Assembly: GCF_028689295.1 (NCBI RefSeq)
Contig: NZ_JAQTWL010000002.1
Location: 124,001-188,000, forward strand
Source: Rhodoferax sp.
Lineage (GTDB): Bacteria; Pseudomonadota; Gammaproteobacteria; Burkholderiales; Burkholderiaceae_C
Reading direction: 5' to 3'
Length of the DNA stretch: 64,000 nucleotides
Shown piece after piece: positions 11,184-21,500 of the stretch (the first letter of the stretch is position 1; every line of letters starts with the position of its first letter). The translations under genes were made by a program, and so were the position numbers. The notes beneath the pieces were generated by a model. The model made no database searches, was not told where the DNA came from, and saw nothing but the letters and a program-made list of their open reading frames with translations.

Positions 11184-11220
11184 GGCCGTATTATCGGCGA
11201 GAGCAGGGTACTTTATTTTT

Positions 11221-11895
11221 ATGAAATCAGCAGTCAAAAGCAGCAAGGTCAACCGGGCCTGGTTAAATGATCACGTCAACGACACCTATGTCAAGCTGGC
11301 CAAAAAGGACGGCTACCGGGCGCGTGCGGCCTACAAACTGCAGGAAATCGACGACACCCTCCACCTGATCAAGCCGGGGCAATTGGTGGTCGATCTGGGC
11401 TCGGCCCCGGGCGCCTGGAGTCAGTACGTGCGGCGCAAGTTGTCACCCAAAACGGCCACCGGTGGCGGTGCTGCTGCGGGTGCGCTCAATGGCCGCATCA
11501 TCGCGCTCGACCTGTTGCCGATGGAGCCGATCGAGGGCGTGCAGTTCATTCAGGGTGATCTTCGCGAAGACGAGGTACTGGCCCAACTGGCCGAGCAGAT
11601 GCAGGGTCAGTTGGCCGATGTGGTGGTGTCCGACATGGCGCCCAACCTGTCGGGCATCAGCTCGGCCGACGCGGCTCGCATCGCGCATTTGATCGAATTG
11701 GCGCTGGAGTTTGCGCAAACCCATCTCAAATCCGACGGCGCGCTGGTGGCCAAGGTGTTTCATGGCGGCAGTTACGACGCGCTGGTCCAGCGCTTTCGCG
11801 ACACCTTTGTCACGGTCAAGCGCATCAAGCCCAAAGCCTCGCGCGACAAGTCATCGGAGACTTTTTTGATCGGCATGATCCTGAAGAAACCTTGA
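11221..11895 (+). CDS. rlmE: 23S rRNA (uridine-2'-O)-methyltransferase RlmE (FtsJ/RrmJ)
   Basis: RlmE methylates the 2'-O of U2552 in the 23S A-loop late in 50S assembly and is a heat-shock protein in E. coli. The 224-residue product has the SAM-binding motif VVDLGSAPGAWSQYV, the catalytic K-D-K-E residues (Lys in YKLQEID, Asp in VVSDMAPNLSG, Lys in VAKVFHGG, Glu in SSETFLIG) and a short Gly/Ala insertion TATGGGAAAGALNG. ATG 11221 is preferred over an upstream in-frame start at 11182. It precedes ftsH, the classical rlmE-ftsH pair. Confidence 0.95.
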   Translation: MKSAVKSSKVNRAWLNDHVNDTYVKLAKKDGYRARAAYKLQEIDDTLHLIKPGQLVVDLGSAPGAWSQYVRRKLSPKTATGGGAAAGALNGRIIALDLLPMEPIEGVQFIQGDLREDEVLAQLAEQMQGQLADVVVSDMAPNLSGISSADAARIAHLIELALEFAQTHLKSDGALVAKVFHGGSYDALVQRFRDTFVTVKRIKPKASRDKSSETFLIGMILKKP

Positions 11896-11931
11896 ATTCC
11901 TTGCACTCGCTGTGGCTGCTGCTCTTGGGGC

Positions 11932-11962
11932 TTGTCGCGGCGCACCCTGAACAGCCTAGAAT
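11932..11962 (+). promoter_or_regulatory. Weak candidate promoter for ftsH
   Basis: TTGTCG (11932-11937) and TAGAAT (11957-11962) resemble sigma70 elements, but the spacer is 19 nt. A sigma32 type promoter, expected for ftsH, was not convincingly found. The interval between rlmE and ftsH is 118 nt. Confidence 0.3.
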
Positions 11963-12013
11963 CAGCGCCATTGTGTTGGTGTTTGATCAAAAGCATATCT
12001 ACTGGAGTTTGGC

Positions 12014-13933
12014 TTGAACAATCCATGGTTTTCAAAAATTGCGGTCTGGATGGTCATTGCGATGGTGTTGTTCACCGTCTTCAAGCAATTCGACACGCGT
12101 CCTGCGGCCGGTGCCGGCTACTTGGGATATTCCGATTTTCTGGAAGAAGTCAGGGGCAACCGAATCAAGAGCGCCATCATCCAGGAAGGCCAGAGCGGCA
12201 CAGAGATCATTGCGGTCACCAGTGACGACCGAAAGGTGCGCACCACTGCCACTTATCTGGATCGCGGCTTGGTGGGCGACCTGATCGCCAATGACGTCAA
12301 GTTCGACGTGAAGCCGCGCGAAGAAGGCTCGCTGCTGATGACGCTGCTGGTCAGCTGGGGCCCGATGCTGCTGTTGATTGGCGTCTGGGTCTATTTCATG
12401 CGCCAAATGCAGGGTGGCGGCAAGGGCGGTGCTTTCAGCTTCGGCAAAAGCAAGGCGCGCCTGCTCGATGAAAACACCAACCTGGTCACCTTTGCCGATG
12501 TGGCCGGCTGCGATGAAGCCAAGGAGGAAGTCAAGGAAGTGGTGGACTTCCTGAAAGATCCGGCCAAATTCCAGAAGTTGGGTGGCCGCATTCCGCGCGG
12601 TTTGCTGCTGGTTGGCCCTCCGGGCACCGGCAAAACCCTGCTGGCCAAGAGTATTGCCGGCGAAGCCAAGGTGCCGTTTTTCAGCATTTCAGGTTCTGAC
12701 TTTGTTGAAATGTTCGTCGGTGTCGGTGCCTCGCGGGTCCGCGACATGTTCGACAACGCCAAGAAAAATGCGCCGTGCATTATCTTCATCGATGAAATTG
12801 ACGCGGTGGGCCGTCAACGCGGCGCCGGTCTGGGTGGCGGCAATGACGAGCGCGAGCAAACCCTCAACCAGATGCTGGTCGAGATGGACGGCTTCGAGAC
12901 CAATGTCGGCGTGATCGTGGTGGCTGCCACCAATCGCCCCGACATTCTGGATGCTGCTTTGCTGCGCCCGGGGCGCTTCGACCGTCAAGTCTATGTGACG
13001 CTGCCCGACATTCGCGGCCGTGAGCAGATTCTGAACGTGCACATGCGCAAGGTGCCCTTGAGCCCCGACGTGAACGCGGGTGTGATCGCCCGCGGCACCC
13101 CTGGTATGAGTGGTGCCGATCTGGCCAACTTGTGCAATGAAGCGGCGCTGATGGCGGCGCGGCGCAACGCCCGCACCGTCGAGATGCAGGACTTCGAGAA
13201 AGCCAAGGACAAGATTTTGATGGGCCCGGAGCGTAAGAGCATGGTCATGCCCGAGAGCGAGCGCCGCAACACCGCCTATCACGAGTCGGGCCACGCGCTG
13301 ATCGGCAAGCTGCTGCCCAAATGCGACCCGGTGCACAAGGTCACCATCATTCCGCGCGGCCGTGCCTTGGGCGTCACCATGAGCCTGCCGGCGCAAGACC
13401 GCTACAGCTACGACAAGGAGTACATGCTCAATCAGATCAGCATGCTGTTTGGCGGCCGTATTGCCGAAGAAGTGTTCATGAACCAGATGACCACCGGCGC
13501 CAGCAACGACTTCGAGCGCGCCACTCAGATCGCCCGCGACATGGTGATGCGCTACGGCATGACCGCGGCGCTGGGGCCGATGGTTTACGCTGAAAACGAG
13601 GGCGAAGTGTTCCTGGGCCGTTCGGTCACCAAGACCACCAACATGAGTGAAGAAACCATGCAGAAGGTCGATGCCGAAGTGCGCCGCATCATCGACGAGC
13701 AGTACGCGCTGGCGCGCCGCCTGATCGAGGAGCACAGCGACCACATGCACGCCATGGCCAAGGCCCTGCTGGAGTGGGAGACCATCGACAGCGACCAGCT
13801 CGACGACATCATGGCCGGCAAACCGCCGCGCCCGCCCAAGGACTGGTCGCCACGTGTGCCGCCGGCTTCGTCGGATGCCGGCAGCGGTGGCACCCCCGCC
13901 GTCAATCCTGATGCAGCGCCCCACGCTGCCTAG
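12014..13933 (+). CDS. ftsH: ATP-dependent zinc metalloprotease FtsH
   Basis: FtsH is a hexameric inner-membrane AAA+ protease that degrades misassembled membrane proteins and regulators such as LpxC. The 639 residues include two membrane segments (about 8-24 and 110-128) flanking a periplasmic domain, the AAA module with Walker A GPPGTGKT at 201-208 and Walker [10 protein letters not shown], the SRH region, and the zinc site HESGH (His423, Glu424, His427). The C-terminal tail is Pro-rich. TTG 12014 is the start, with CTGGAG 7-12 nt upstream. Confidence 0.97.
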   Translation: MNNPWFSKIAVWMVIAMVLFTVFKQFDTRPAAGAGYLGYSDFLEEVRGNRIKSAIIQEGQSGTEIIAVTSDDRKVRTTATYLDRGLVGDLIANDVKFDVKPREEGSLLMTLLVSWGPMLLLIGVWVYFMRQMQGGGKGGAFSFGKSKARLLDENTNLVTFADVAGCDEAKEEVKEVVDFLKDPAKFQKLGGRIPRGLLLVGPPGTGKTLLAKSIAGEAKVPFFSISGSDFVEMFVGVGASRVRDMFDNAKKNAPCIIFIDEIDAVGRQRGAGLGGGNDEREQTLNQMLVEMDGFETNVGVIVVAATNRPDILDAALLRPGRFDRQVYVTLPDIRGREQILNVHMRKVPLSPDVNAGVIARGTPGMSGADLANLCNEAALMAARRNARTVEMQDFEKAKDKILMGPERKSMVMPESERRNTAYHESGHALIGKLLPKCDPVHKVTIIPRGRALGVTMSLPAQDRYSYDKEYMLNQISMLFGGRIAEEVFMNQMTTGASNDFERATQIARDMVMRYGMTAALGPMVYAENEGEVFLGRSVTKTTNMSEETMQKVDAEVRRIIDEQYALARRLIEEHSDHMHAMAKALLEWETIDSDQLDDIMAGKPPRPPKDWSPRVPPASSDAGSGGTPAVNPDAAPHAA

Positions 13934-13950
13934 GCTGTGATAACGATCGA

Positions 13951-13973
13951 ACGGGGCTGCGGCCCCGTTTTTT
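13951..13973 (+). terminator. Rho-independent terminator after ftsH
   Basis: A perfect 7-bp stem ACGGGGC / GCCCCGT with a TGCG loop is followed by a run of T. It lies 18 nt after the ftsH stop. Confidence 0.85.
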
Positions 13974-13998
13974 ATTCTTTGCATAACGCAGCTCCCGG

Positions 13999-14868
13999 AT
14001 GTATTGGCAAACCAGTCGCTATCAGATTGACCTGACGAACCCCAAAGTCATGGGCATTGTCAATGTCACGCCTGATTCATTTTCAGACGGCGGCCAGCAC
14101 GGTTCCACCCTGGCTGCGCTCAGACACTGCGAGCAACTGGTCCGCGACGGCGCCGACATCCTCGATATTGGCGGTGAGTCAAGCCGGCCCGGTGCGCCAC
14201 CGCTCAGCCTGGACGATGAACTGGCGCGCGTTCTGCCAGTGCTGCGTGAGGCGGTCCGCATGGGTGTGCCGATATCGGTGGACAGCTACAAGCCGAAAGT
14301 GATGCAGGCCGCGCTGGCGCTGGGCGCTGACATCATTAACGACATCTGGGCGATGCGCTGGCGCGACGTTGAGGCGGGTGCACAAGCCCAGCGCGGCGCC
14401 GACGTGGTGGCGGCGCACCCAGGCTGTGGTGTCTGCCTGATGCACATGCACCGCGAACCACGAACCATGCAACTGGCGCCCATGCAGGGCGATGTGGTGC
14501 CGCAGGTGTTCAGCTTCCTCGACGACGCAGCACGTGGCTTGCAGGCGCTCGGCGTTGACCGGTCCAGAATCATGCTGGACCCGGGCATCGGTTTTGGCAA
14601 GACGGTGGCGCAAAATTTCTCCTTGCTGGCGCGCCAGGCGGAACTGTTGCAGGCAGGTTACCCGCTGCTGGCAGGCTGGTCGCGCAAGTCCTCACTGGCG
14701 GGCATGGTCTCTTCGAGTGCGCCCGACGCCACCCTTGCGGCGTCAGGGCGTCTTGCGCCGAGCCTGACGGCGGCAGTGCTGGCCGCCGAGCGCGGCGCCT
14801 CGGTGCTGCGGGTGCATGATGTCAAGGAAACCGTGCAAGCGTTGCGTGTGTTGCAGGCGATAAGATAG
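13999..14868 (+). CDS. folP: Dihydropteroate synthase
   Basis: FolP condenses p-aminobenzoate with dihydropterin pyrophosphate in folate synthesis and is the sulfonamide target. The 289-residue TIM barrel has both signatures: [15 protein letters not shown] near residue 18 and [13 protein letters not shown] near 52. It also has ISVDSYKP, a pterin-binding [12 protein letters not shown] and the GWSRKSSL loop. It is followed by glmM after 37 nt, as in E. coli. Confidence 0.96.
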   Translation: MYWQTSRYQIDLTNPKVMGIVNVTPDSFSDGGQHGSTLAALRHCEQLVRDGADILDIGGESSRPGAPPLSLDDELARVLPVLREAVRMGVPISVDSYKPKVMQAALALGADIINDIWAMRWRDVEAGAQAQRGADVVAAHPGCGVCLMHMHREPRTMQLAPMQGDVVPQVFSFLDDAARGLQALGVDRSRIMLDPGIGFGKTVAQNFSLLARQAELLQAGYPLLAGWSRKSSLAGMVSSSAPDATLAASGRLAPSLTAAVLAAERGASVLRVHDVKETVQALRVLQAIR

Positions 14869-14905
14869 CCGCTGTTTGATTCAAGATTCAGGTGAAGGAA
14901 TAACA

Positions 14906-16237
14906 ATGACAAGGCAGTATTTTGGCACCGACGGCATTCGCGGTACCGTCGGGCAAGCGCCCATTACGGCAGACTTTGCGCTCAAGCTGGCGCATGCGGT
15001 CGGGCGTGTGCTCAAGCGCACCGAGGCCAAACCCACGGTGCTGATTGGCAAGGACACCCGGATTTCCGGCTATATGCTGGAGAGCGCGCTGGAGAGTGGC
15101 TTCAACTCGGCCGGTGTCGATGTGGTGTTGCTCGGGCCCTTGCCGACGCCGGGCGTGGCCTACCTGACGCGGGCCCAGCGCGCTGCCTTGGGCGTGGTCA
15201 TCAGCGCCAGCCATAACCCGTTTGAAGACAACGGCATCAAGTTTTTCAGCGCTCAGGGCACCAAATTGCCCGATGCCTGGGAGCGTGATGTCGAGGCGAC
15301 ACTGCGCCAGGCTCCGGTGTGGGCAGATTCAGCCAATTTGGGCCGATCACGGCGCCTCGAAGACGCGGCCGGGCGCTACATCGAGTTTTGCAAAAGCACC
15401 TTTGCCAACAACCTCACGCTCAAGGGCTTGCGCATCGTGGTGGATGCGGCCAACGGCGCTGCCTATCAGATTGCGCCCAAGGTGTTTCACGAACTGGGTG
15501 CCGAGGTGATCGCCATCGGTTGCGCGCCGGACGGCCTGAACATCAACAAGGGCGTTGGCGCCACCCACCCCGAGGCGCTGATCGCGGCCGTCAAGGCGCA
15601 CCGTGCCCATCTGGGCGTGGCGTTGGACGGCGATGCTGACCGCTTGCAGATGGTCGATGCCGATGGCCGCCTGTTCAATGGCGATGAAGTGCTGTACCTG
15701 ATGGTCGATGACCGCCTGCGCCGCGGTGAACCAGTGCCCGGTGTCGTCGGCACGCTGATGACCAACATGGCGGTGGAACTGGCCCTGCAAGCCCGTGGTG
15801 TGCCGTTGGTGCGCGCCAGGGTGGGCGACCGCTACGTGCTCGAAGAACTGGAAAAAAACAATTGGCTGCTCGGTGGCGAAGGTTCGGGCCATTTGCTGGC
15901 GCTGGACAAACACACCACCGGTGATGGGCTGATTTCTGCCCTGCAGGTGCTGCAACTGTGCGTGCGCAGCGGCAAACCGCTGGCAGAATTGCTCGGAGAC
16001 CTCATGCTGTTTCCGCAGACCCTGATCAACATCCGCCTGAAACCCGGGCAGGACTGGCGAGCCAGCGCCAGGCTCGAATCCGAAACGCTTTCGGTGGAGG
16101 CCGAACTGGGGCAAGACGGCCGGCTGCTGATTCGCGCCAGCGGCACCGAACCACTGGTGCGGGTCATGGTCGAGGCGCGCGATGCGGACCAGGCCAGAGC
16201 ATGCGCCCAGCGCATTGCCGACACCATCAGCGCTTGA
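14906..16237 (+). CDS. glmM: Phosphoglucosamine mutase
   Basis: GlmM converts glucosamine-6-phosphate to glucosamine-1-phosphate for UDP-GlcNAc, feeding peptidoglycan and lipid A. The 443-residue product begins [14 protein letters not shown]. It has the phosphoserine loop [15 protein letters not shown], the metal site [10 protein letters not shown] and the sugar-binding GGEGSGHLL, and ends with the phosphate-binding [17 protein letters not shown] 14906 is chosen over 14876 because GAAGGA lies just upstream and the family N terminus fits. Confidence 0.97.
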   Translation: MTRQYFGTDGIRGTVGQAPITADFALKLAHAVGRVLKRTEAKPTVLIGKDTRISGYMLESALESGFNSAGVDVVLLGPLPTPGVAYLTRAQRAALGVVISASHNPFEDNGIKFFSAQGTKLPDAWERDVEATLRQAPVWADSANLGRSRRLEDAAGRYIEFCKSTFANNLTLKGLRIVVDAANGAAYQIAPKVFHELGAEVIAIGCAPDGLNINKGVGATHPEALIAAVKAHRAHLGVALDGDADRLQMVDADGRLFNGDEVLYLMVDDRLRRGEPVPGVVGTLMTNMAVELALQARGVPLVRARVGDRYVLEELEKNNWLLGGEGSGHLLALDKHTTGDGLISALQVLQLCVRSGKPLAELLGDLMLFPQTLINIRLKPGQDWRASARLESETLSVEAELGQDGRLLIRASGTEPLVRVMVEARDADQARACAQRIADTISA

Positions 16238-16244
16238 GGGTCCC

Positions 16245-16742
16245 ATGACAGCCGATGCCACTTTGACGCTTTGCCAGGCCGACTACGCCAAACCGCTGCA
16301 CATGCAGGCGCTGCTCGACTTGCTGGACGGCTATGCCCGCGACCCCATGGGCGGCGCCGAGCCATTGTCTGACTTTGCCAAGGCCAACCTGCCGCAAGCG
16401 CTGGCGGCGCGGCCATTTATGTTCAGCGTGCTGGCCTTTGACCTAACCGGTTTACCGGTGGGGCTAGTCAACTGTGTCGAAGGGTTTTCCACTTTTGCCT
16501 GTCAACCCCTGGTCAACGTGCACGATGTGGTGGTTCTGGCATCACACCGCGGCCAGCGCGTGGCCGAGCAGATGCTGGCGTTGGTGACGCAACTTGCGCG
16601 CGTGCGGGGCGCCTGCAAGCTCACGCTCGAAGTGCTCGAAGGCAATATGCCGGCGCAAAAGCTGTACCGACGGCTGGGTTTCGAGAATTACCAGTTGGAC
16701 CCCGCCATGGGACAGGCTCAGTTCATGCAAAAGTGGCTTTAG
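16245..16742 (+). CDS. GNAT-family N-acetyltransferase
   Basis: This is a predicted acetyl-CoA-dependent acetyltransferase of unknown substrate. The 165 residues show the GNAT core: motif A as VVLASHRGQRVAEQMLALV (acetyl-CoA pyrophosphate loop), then CKLTLEVLEGNMPAQKLYRRLGFENY, typical of motif B. ATG 16245 follows the glmM stop by 7 nt. The earlier in-frame start at 16182 would lie inside glmM and is not supported by the family. Confidence 0.85.
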   Translation: MTADATLTLCQADYAKPLHMQALLDLLDGYARDPMGGAEPLSDFAKANLPQALAARPFMFSVLAFDLTGLPVGLVNCVEGFSTFACQPLVNVHDVVVLASHRGQRVAEQMLALVTQLARVRGACKLTLEVLEGNMPAQKLYRRLGFENYQLDPAMGQAQFMQKWL

Positions 16743-16769
16743 TGCCTCGATCACACGACCTGCTGCACC

Positions 16770-17105
16770 ATGAACTGGCTCAAAAAACTCCCCGGTTATC
16801 AGCGCACGCCTTACGGTTTCGAGTTGCGCTTGCTGCGCATGATGCCGCGTGTGCTGCTGCTGGGCACGCTCTTGCCATTGCTGCTGTCGGGACTGGCACG
16901 GCTGTTTTATACCGAAGGCAGCACCGCCGAGGTGGCACGCCATATCGAGGTTTTTGACTTTGCCATGATCGGCCTGGCCGTGCTGCTCTTGACGGCGGTG
17001 CTGACGATCTCGATCGGCTGTGTGATTGTTTGGCTCATGAAAGGCCCGGCCTACGTGGCCGATGGCTATGATGTCTCGCACAGCGACAAGCCCAAACGCG
17101 ACTGA
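16770..17105 (+). CDS. Small two-segment membrane protein
   Basis: I do not recognise this 111-residue protein. It has a basic N terminus, then two hydrophobic stretches (VLLLGTLLPLLLSGLARLF and FAMIGLAVLLLTAVLTISIGCVIVWLM) and a short polar C-terminal tail ending KPKRD. It lies between the acetyltransferase and sbcB on the same strand, with sbcB starting 16 nt after its stop. It is probably a real gene because its frame is clean and its composition matches its neighbours. Confidence 0.65.
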   Translation: MNWLKKLPGYQRTPYGFELRLLRMMPRVLLLGTLLPLLLSGLARLFYTEGSTAEVARHIEVFDFAMIGLAVLLLTAVLTISIGCVIVWLMKGPAYVADGYDVSHSDKPKRD

Positions 17106-17121
17106 CCCGGTCCACACGCTG

Positions 17122-18558
17122 ATGCACACTTTTCTCTGGCACGACTACGAAACCTTCGGTAGCAACACTCGGCAAACACGGGCGGCGCAGTTTGCCGCCA
17201 TCCGCACCGACGCCGAGCTCAACCCCATCCGCGCACCGATCATGCTGTATTGCCAGCCGGCCAATGACTTCTTGCCCGATCCTGAGGCTTGCCTGATCAC
17301 CGGCATCACCCCGCAGGAGTGCCTGGAAAAAGGCCTGCCAGAATACCAGTTTGCCGCGCAGATCGAGCAGGCGTTCAGCGAGCCCGGCACCGTGGGCGTG
17401 GGCTACAACACCATCCGCTTTGACGACGAGATCACGCGCTTCATGTTCTGGCGCAACCTGATCGACCCCTATGCGCGCGAATGGCAGAACGACTGCGGCC
17501 GCTGGGACCTGCTCGACGTGGTACGCACCGCCTACGCACTGCGCCCGGATGGCCTCCAGTGGCCTGTCAAGCCAGACGGCAAGCCCAGCTTCAAATTGAC
17601 CGACCTGAGTGCAGCTAATGACCTGCTGCATACCGCCGCCCACGACGCTTTGAGCGACGTGCAGGCCACCATTGCGTTGGCGCGGCTCATCAAGACGGCG
17701 CAACCCAAGCTGTTCGACTTCTGTTTTGGCCTGCACAAAAAAGACCGCGTCATGGCCGAGCTGGGCTTGCCCACATCCCCGGCCCATGCCAAGCCTTTTT
17801 GGCACATCTCGGGCATGTTTGCCCCCGAGCGCGGTTGTCTCGCCCTGATGTGGCCGCTGACCATGCACCCGGGCAACAAAAATGAATTGCTGGCCTGGGA
17901 CCTGGCCTTCGACCCCGCCGAGCTGGCCAGTCTGAATGCCGAGCAGATCCGTTTGCGTCTGTTCAGCAAGAGCGCTGATCTGCCCGAGGGCATGCGCCGC
18001 CTGCCCGTCAAATCGGTGCACATCAACAAGTCGCCCATGGTGATGAGCAACCTGAAGGTGCTGAGTCCGGCCATGGCCGATCGCTGGGGTGTCGACATGG
18101 CGGCGCAACTGCAACATGCCGCCGCAGCGCGTGATCTGCCCGACATGAGCGCCATCTGGGCGAAGGTGTTTGCCCGCCCTCAAGCGGTGCCGGTCGATGT
18201 TGATCAAGACTTGTACGGCGGCTTCGTCGGCAATTCGGATCGCCGCCGCCTCACCGACTTGCGCCGATGCAGCCCGGACGAGCTTGCCACGGCCCGTCCC
18301 GCGTTTGAAGACGCGCGTTTGTCAGAATTGCTGTGGCGCTACCGGGCGCGGAATTTCCCGCAAAGCCTCAGCGCCGAAGAAGCCCAAGCCTGGGAAGCCC
18401 ACCGCGCGGCGCGCCTGTTCGACGGTGAGGGCGGCGCCCTGACGTTGGACGCCTTGTTTGAAGCACTCGACAAGCTGGCCGAAAACGCCAACGAGCGCGA
18501 CGAAGCCATCCTCGGCGCGCTTTACGACTACGCCTCCGAGATCGCACCGCAGCGCTGA
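17122..18558 (+). CDS. sbcB: Exodeoxyribonuclease I
   Basis: Exonuclease I degrades single-stranded DNA 3'-5' and works in mismatch repair and recombination. The 478-residue protein matches the E. coli length (475). It opens with the DEDD exonuclease motif FLWHDYETFG, continues with VGYNTIRFDDEITR, and has HDALSDVQATIALARLI for the third motif, followed by the SH3-like and helical C-terminal regions. ATG 17122 was chosen over 17062 because the latter overlaps the preceding gene and adds an unrelated leader. It converges on the next gene with only 4 nt between stops. Confidence 0.93.
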   Translation: MHTFLWHDYETFGSNTRQTRAAQFAAIRTDAELNPIRAPIMLYCQPANDFLPDPEACLITGITPQECLEKGLPEYQFAAQIEQAFSEPGTVGVGYNTIRFDDEITRFMFWRNLIDPYAREWQNDCGRWDLLDVVRTAYALRPDGLQWPVKPDGKPSFKLTDLSAANDLLHTAAHDALSDVQATIALARLIKTAQPKLFDFCFGLHKKDRVMAELGLPTSPAHAKPFWHISGMFAPERGCLALMWPLTMHPGNKNELLAWDLAFDPAELASLNAEQIRLRLFSKSADLPEGMRRLPVKSVHINKSPMVMSNLKVLSPAMADRWGVDMAAQLQHAAAARDLPDMSAIWAKVFARPQAVPVDVDQDLYGGFVGNSDRRRLTDLRRCSPDELATARPAFEDARLSELLWRYRARNFPQSLSAEEAQAWEAHRAARLFDGEGGALTLDALFEALDKLAENANERDEAILGALYDYASEIAPQR

Positions 18559-18562
18559 TCCC

Positions 18563-21500
18563 TTAGCCGCGCCGCAAATCCAGCGTGAACGGAAACTCGC
18601 GACTGGCTGGTACGTTAATGGTAGCGGGCGGCACCTGCATCAGGCCCGGCGTGTGGCCCATGGCAAGAAAGCGCGACAGACGGCGGCTTTCCGCCTCGTT
18701 GGCGTTGACCGGCAGCGTCTCATAGCTCAGGCCACCCGGGTGCGACACATGGTACTGGCAGCCGCCCAGTGAGCGCTTCATCCAGGTATCGACGATGTCA
18801 AAGGTCAGCGGCGCATGCACGCCGATGCTGGGGTGCAGGCTGCTCGGCGGGTTCCAGGCCTTGTAGCGCACACCGGCGACAAACTCGCCGACCACGCCGG
18901 TGGGTTGCAGTGACAGCGCGCGGCCGTTACAGGTAATCACGTAGCGGCTCTCGTTGAGGCCGGTGACGCGCACCTCGATGCGTTCCAGCGAAGAATCGAC
19001 ATAGCGCGCGGTGCCACCCGGCGCGCCTTCTTCGCCCATCACATGCCAGGGCTCCAGCGCGTTGCGTAGCGTGAGCTCGATGCCAGCCGAGCAGACCGAG
19101 CCAATCAGCGGGAAGCGGAACTCCACGTGCGGGGCAAACCAGCTGTCGTCAAAGGCGTAGCCGGCGCGACGCATTTCAGCCATGACATCGTCAAAATCAA
19201 GCTTGATGAATGCGGGCAGCATGAAACGGTCGTGCAGTTCGGTGCCCCATCGCGTGGCGGGCGCGCGGTACGGTTCTTTCCAGAAGCGGGCGATCAGCGC
19301 GCGCAGCAGCAACTGCTGCACACTGCTCATGTGGGGGTGCGGGGGCATCTCGAAGGCGCGTAATTCCAGCAAGCCCAGCCGGCCCGTGGCCGAGTCGGGA
19401 GAGTACATCTTGTCGATCGAGATTTCGCTGCGGTGCGTGTTGCCGGTGGCGTCGATCAGGATGTTGCGCAGCGTGCGGTCCACCAGCCAGGGTGGCATGG
19501 ACTGTCCGTAAATCTCTCGGTTCTGGTAGATCTGCTCGATGGCGATTTCAAGCTCGTAGAGCTGGTCGTTGCGCGCCTCATCGACACGCGGCGCTTGGCT
19601 GGTGGGGCCGACAAACATGCCGCTGAACAAGTAGCTCAGGGACGGGTGGTTGTGCCAGTAGAGCAGCAGGCTGGCCAGCATTTCGGGCTTGCGCAGGAAC
19701 GGGCTGTCTGCGGGCGTGGCGCCGCCCATGACAAAGTGGTTGCCACCGCCGGTGCCGGTGTGGCGGCCGTCGGTCATGAACTTTTCAGCCGAGAGTCGCG
19801 ATTCGAAGGCGGCGTTGTACAGGAATTCGGTGTTGTCGACGAGTTCTTTCCAGTGGCTTGCCGGGTGGATGTTGACCTCGATGACACCGGGGTCGGGCGT
19901 GACACTCAGCAGTTTCAGGCGCGGGTCGCGTGGCGGCGGGTAGCCTTCCACCACCAGTTGCATGCCGAGTTCTTCGGCGCTGGCTTCGACGGCGGCCAGA
20001 AGATCAAGGTAATGCTCCAGCTTTTCCAGCGGCGGCATGAACACATACAGTACCCCCGACTTTTCACCGACGGCCTCGGCCTTGGGGCCGCTGGCGCGAC
20101 GCGGGTCGCGCACCTCCACGCACAGCGCGGTGCGGGTGATCCAGTGGGCGGATTCCTGCGCGCCTGGCACACGGGTGAAGTCGGCGGGCTCGGCCTGCGC
20201 TGCGCTTTGGGCGCTGGCGGCATAGCCAGCACCAGCATGATTGACGTCATCACAAGGCTGTAGACCGTGGCGAACCATGTCCCCGGCTGACATGGATTGC
20301 CGCGCCTCGCTCGCAATCACAGCCCTGCGGACTGTAGCGCTCTGAAATTTTCGAGGTGCTTCTGATTGCGGACCAGCACCGGCCAGGTAATTGGTGCCAG
20401 CGGCAGCAGCGGCACGTGCCGCAGTACCCAGGGCCAGACCCGCCGTGCCCGGGGCATATTTGGCCGCAACCGTGCCATATCTGGGCAGGGCGCCATCCAA
20501 GACTGAAGGGTCCTGCTCGATCAGGTAGGGGAAATCGGCTTCGCTGACCCAGGGCAGCGAATCGAGCGGCAGGCGCAGGCCCATGGGCGAGTCGCCCGGC
20601 ATCAGGTACATGCGCTCGTCGCGCAAAAACCAGGGTCCCGTGGACCAGGCCGCACCAAAAGAGTCGTCGTAGCCAGCCACCTTGATGGGCAAGACATAAC
20701 CGACCGGGGTAACGAGTTTTTGCTCAAAAACCCGGCGCAATCTGGCGCGCTCCATTTCGTCGTCCAGCTTTGAATTGAACGGATCGACGTTGACCGGCAG
20801 GCGGCGTTCACGCCACAGGTAGTACCAACTGTCTTCGAACGCGGTCTGAATAAATTTCCCAGTGACGCCGAGTTTGGCCGCTAACAGGATGGTGAAGCGC
20901 CGGGCATCTTCGCTGGTGTAGTGGGTGGGCTTGCGCTCGTCGGTGAAGAGGGCTGGGTTGGCCCAAACCGGTTCATGGTCGGCACGCCAATAGATGTTGA
21001 GCGCCCAGCGCGGCAACTGCTCGCCGGGGTACCACTTGCCCTGGCCAAAGTGCAAAAAGCCGCCTTGCCCGTATTCGTGGCGCAATCTATGCACCAATTC
21101 GGTGGCAAAACCACGCTTGGTCGGGCCCAGGGCGTCGGTGTTCCATTCTGGTGCATCGCGGTCGTCAATGCCGACAAAAGTGGGCTCGCCGCCCATCGTC
21201 AGGCGCACATCACCAGACACCAGTTCGGCGTCCACAGCGTCGCCCAGCGCCATGATGGCTGTCCACTGGTCTTCGCTATACGGCTTGGTCACGCGCGGTG
21301 ACTCGTATATGCGGGTCACCTGCATGTGGTGGGCAAATTCGACCTCGCACTTGTCGGAGTGGCCCTCAATGGGCGCTGCACCCGAAGGCTGGGGCGTGCA
21401 GGCCAGCGGAATGTGGCCTTCGCCAGCCAGCAGGCCAGAGGTGGCATCCAGCCCGACCCATCCGGCACCCGGCAAATAGACCTCGCACCAGGCGTGCAAA

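Noticed and set aside
12689-13984. 431-codon minus-strand frame opposite ftsH
   Set aside because: Shadow frame; crosses the ftsH terminator and has no protein family features.
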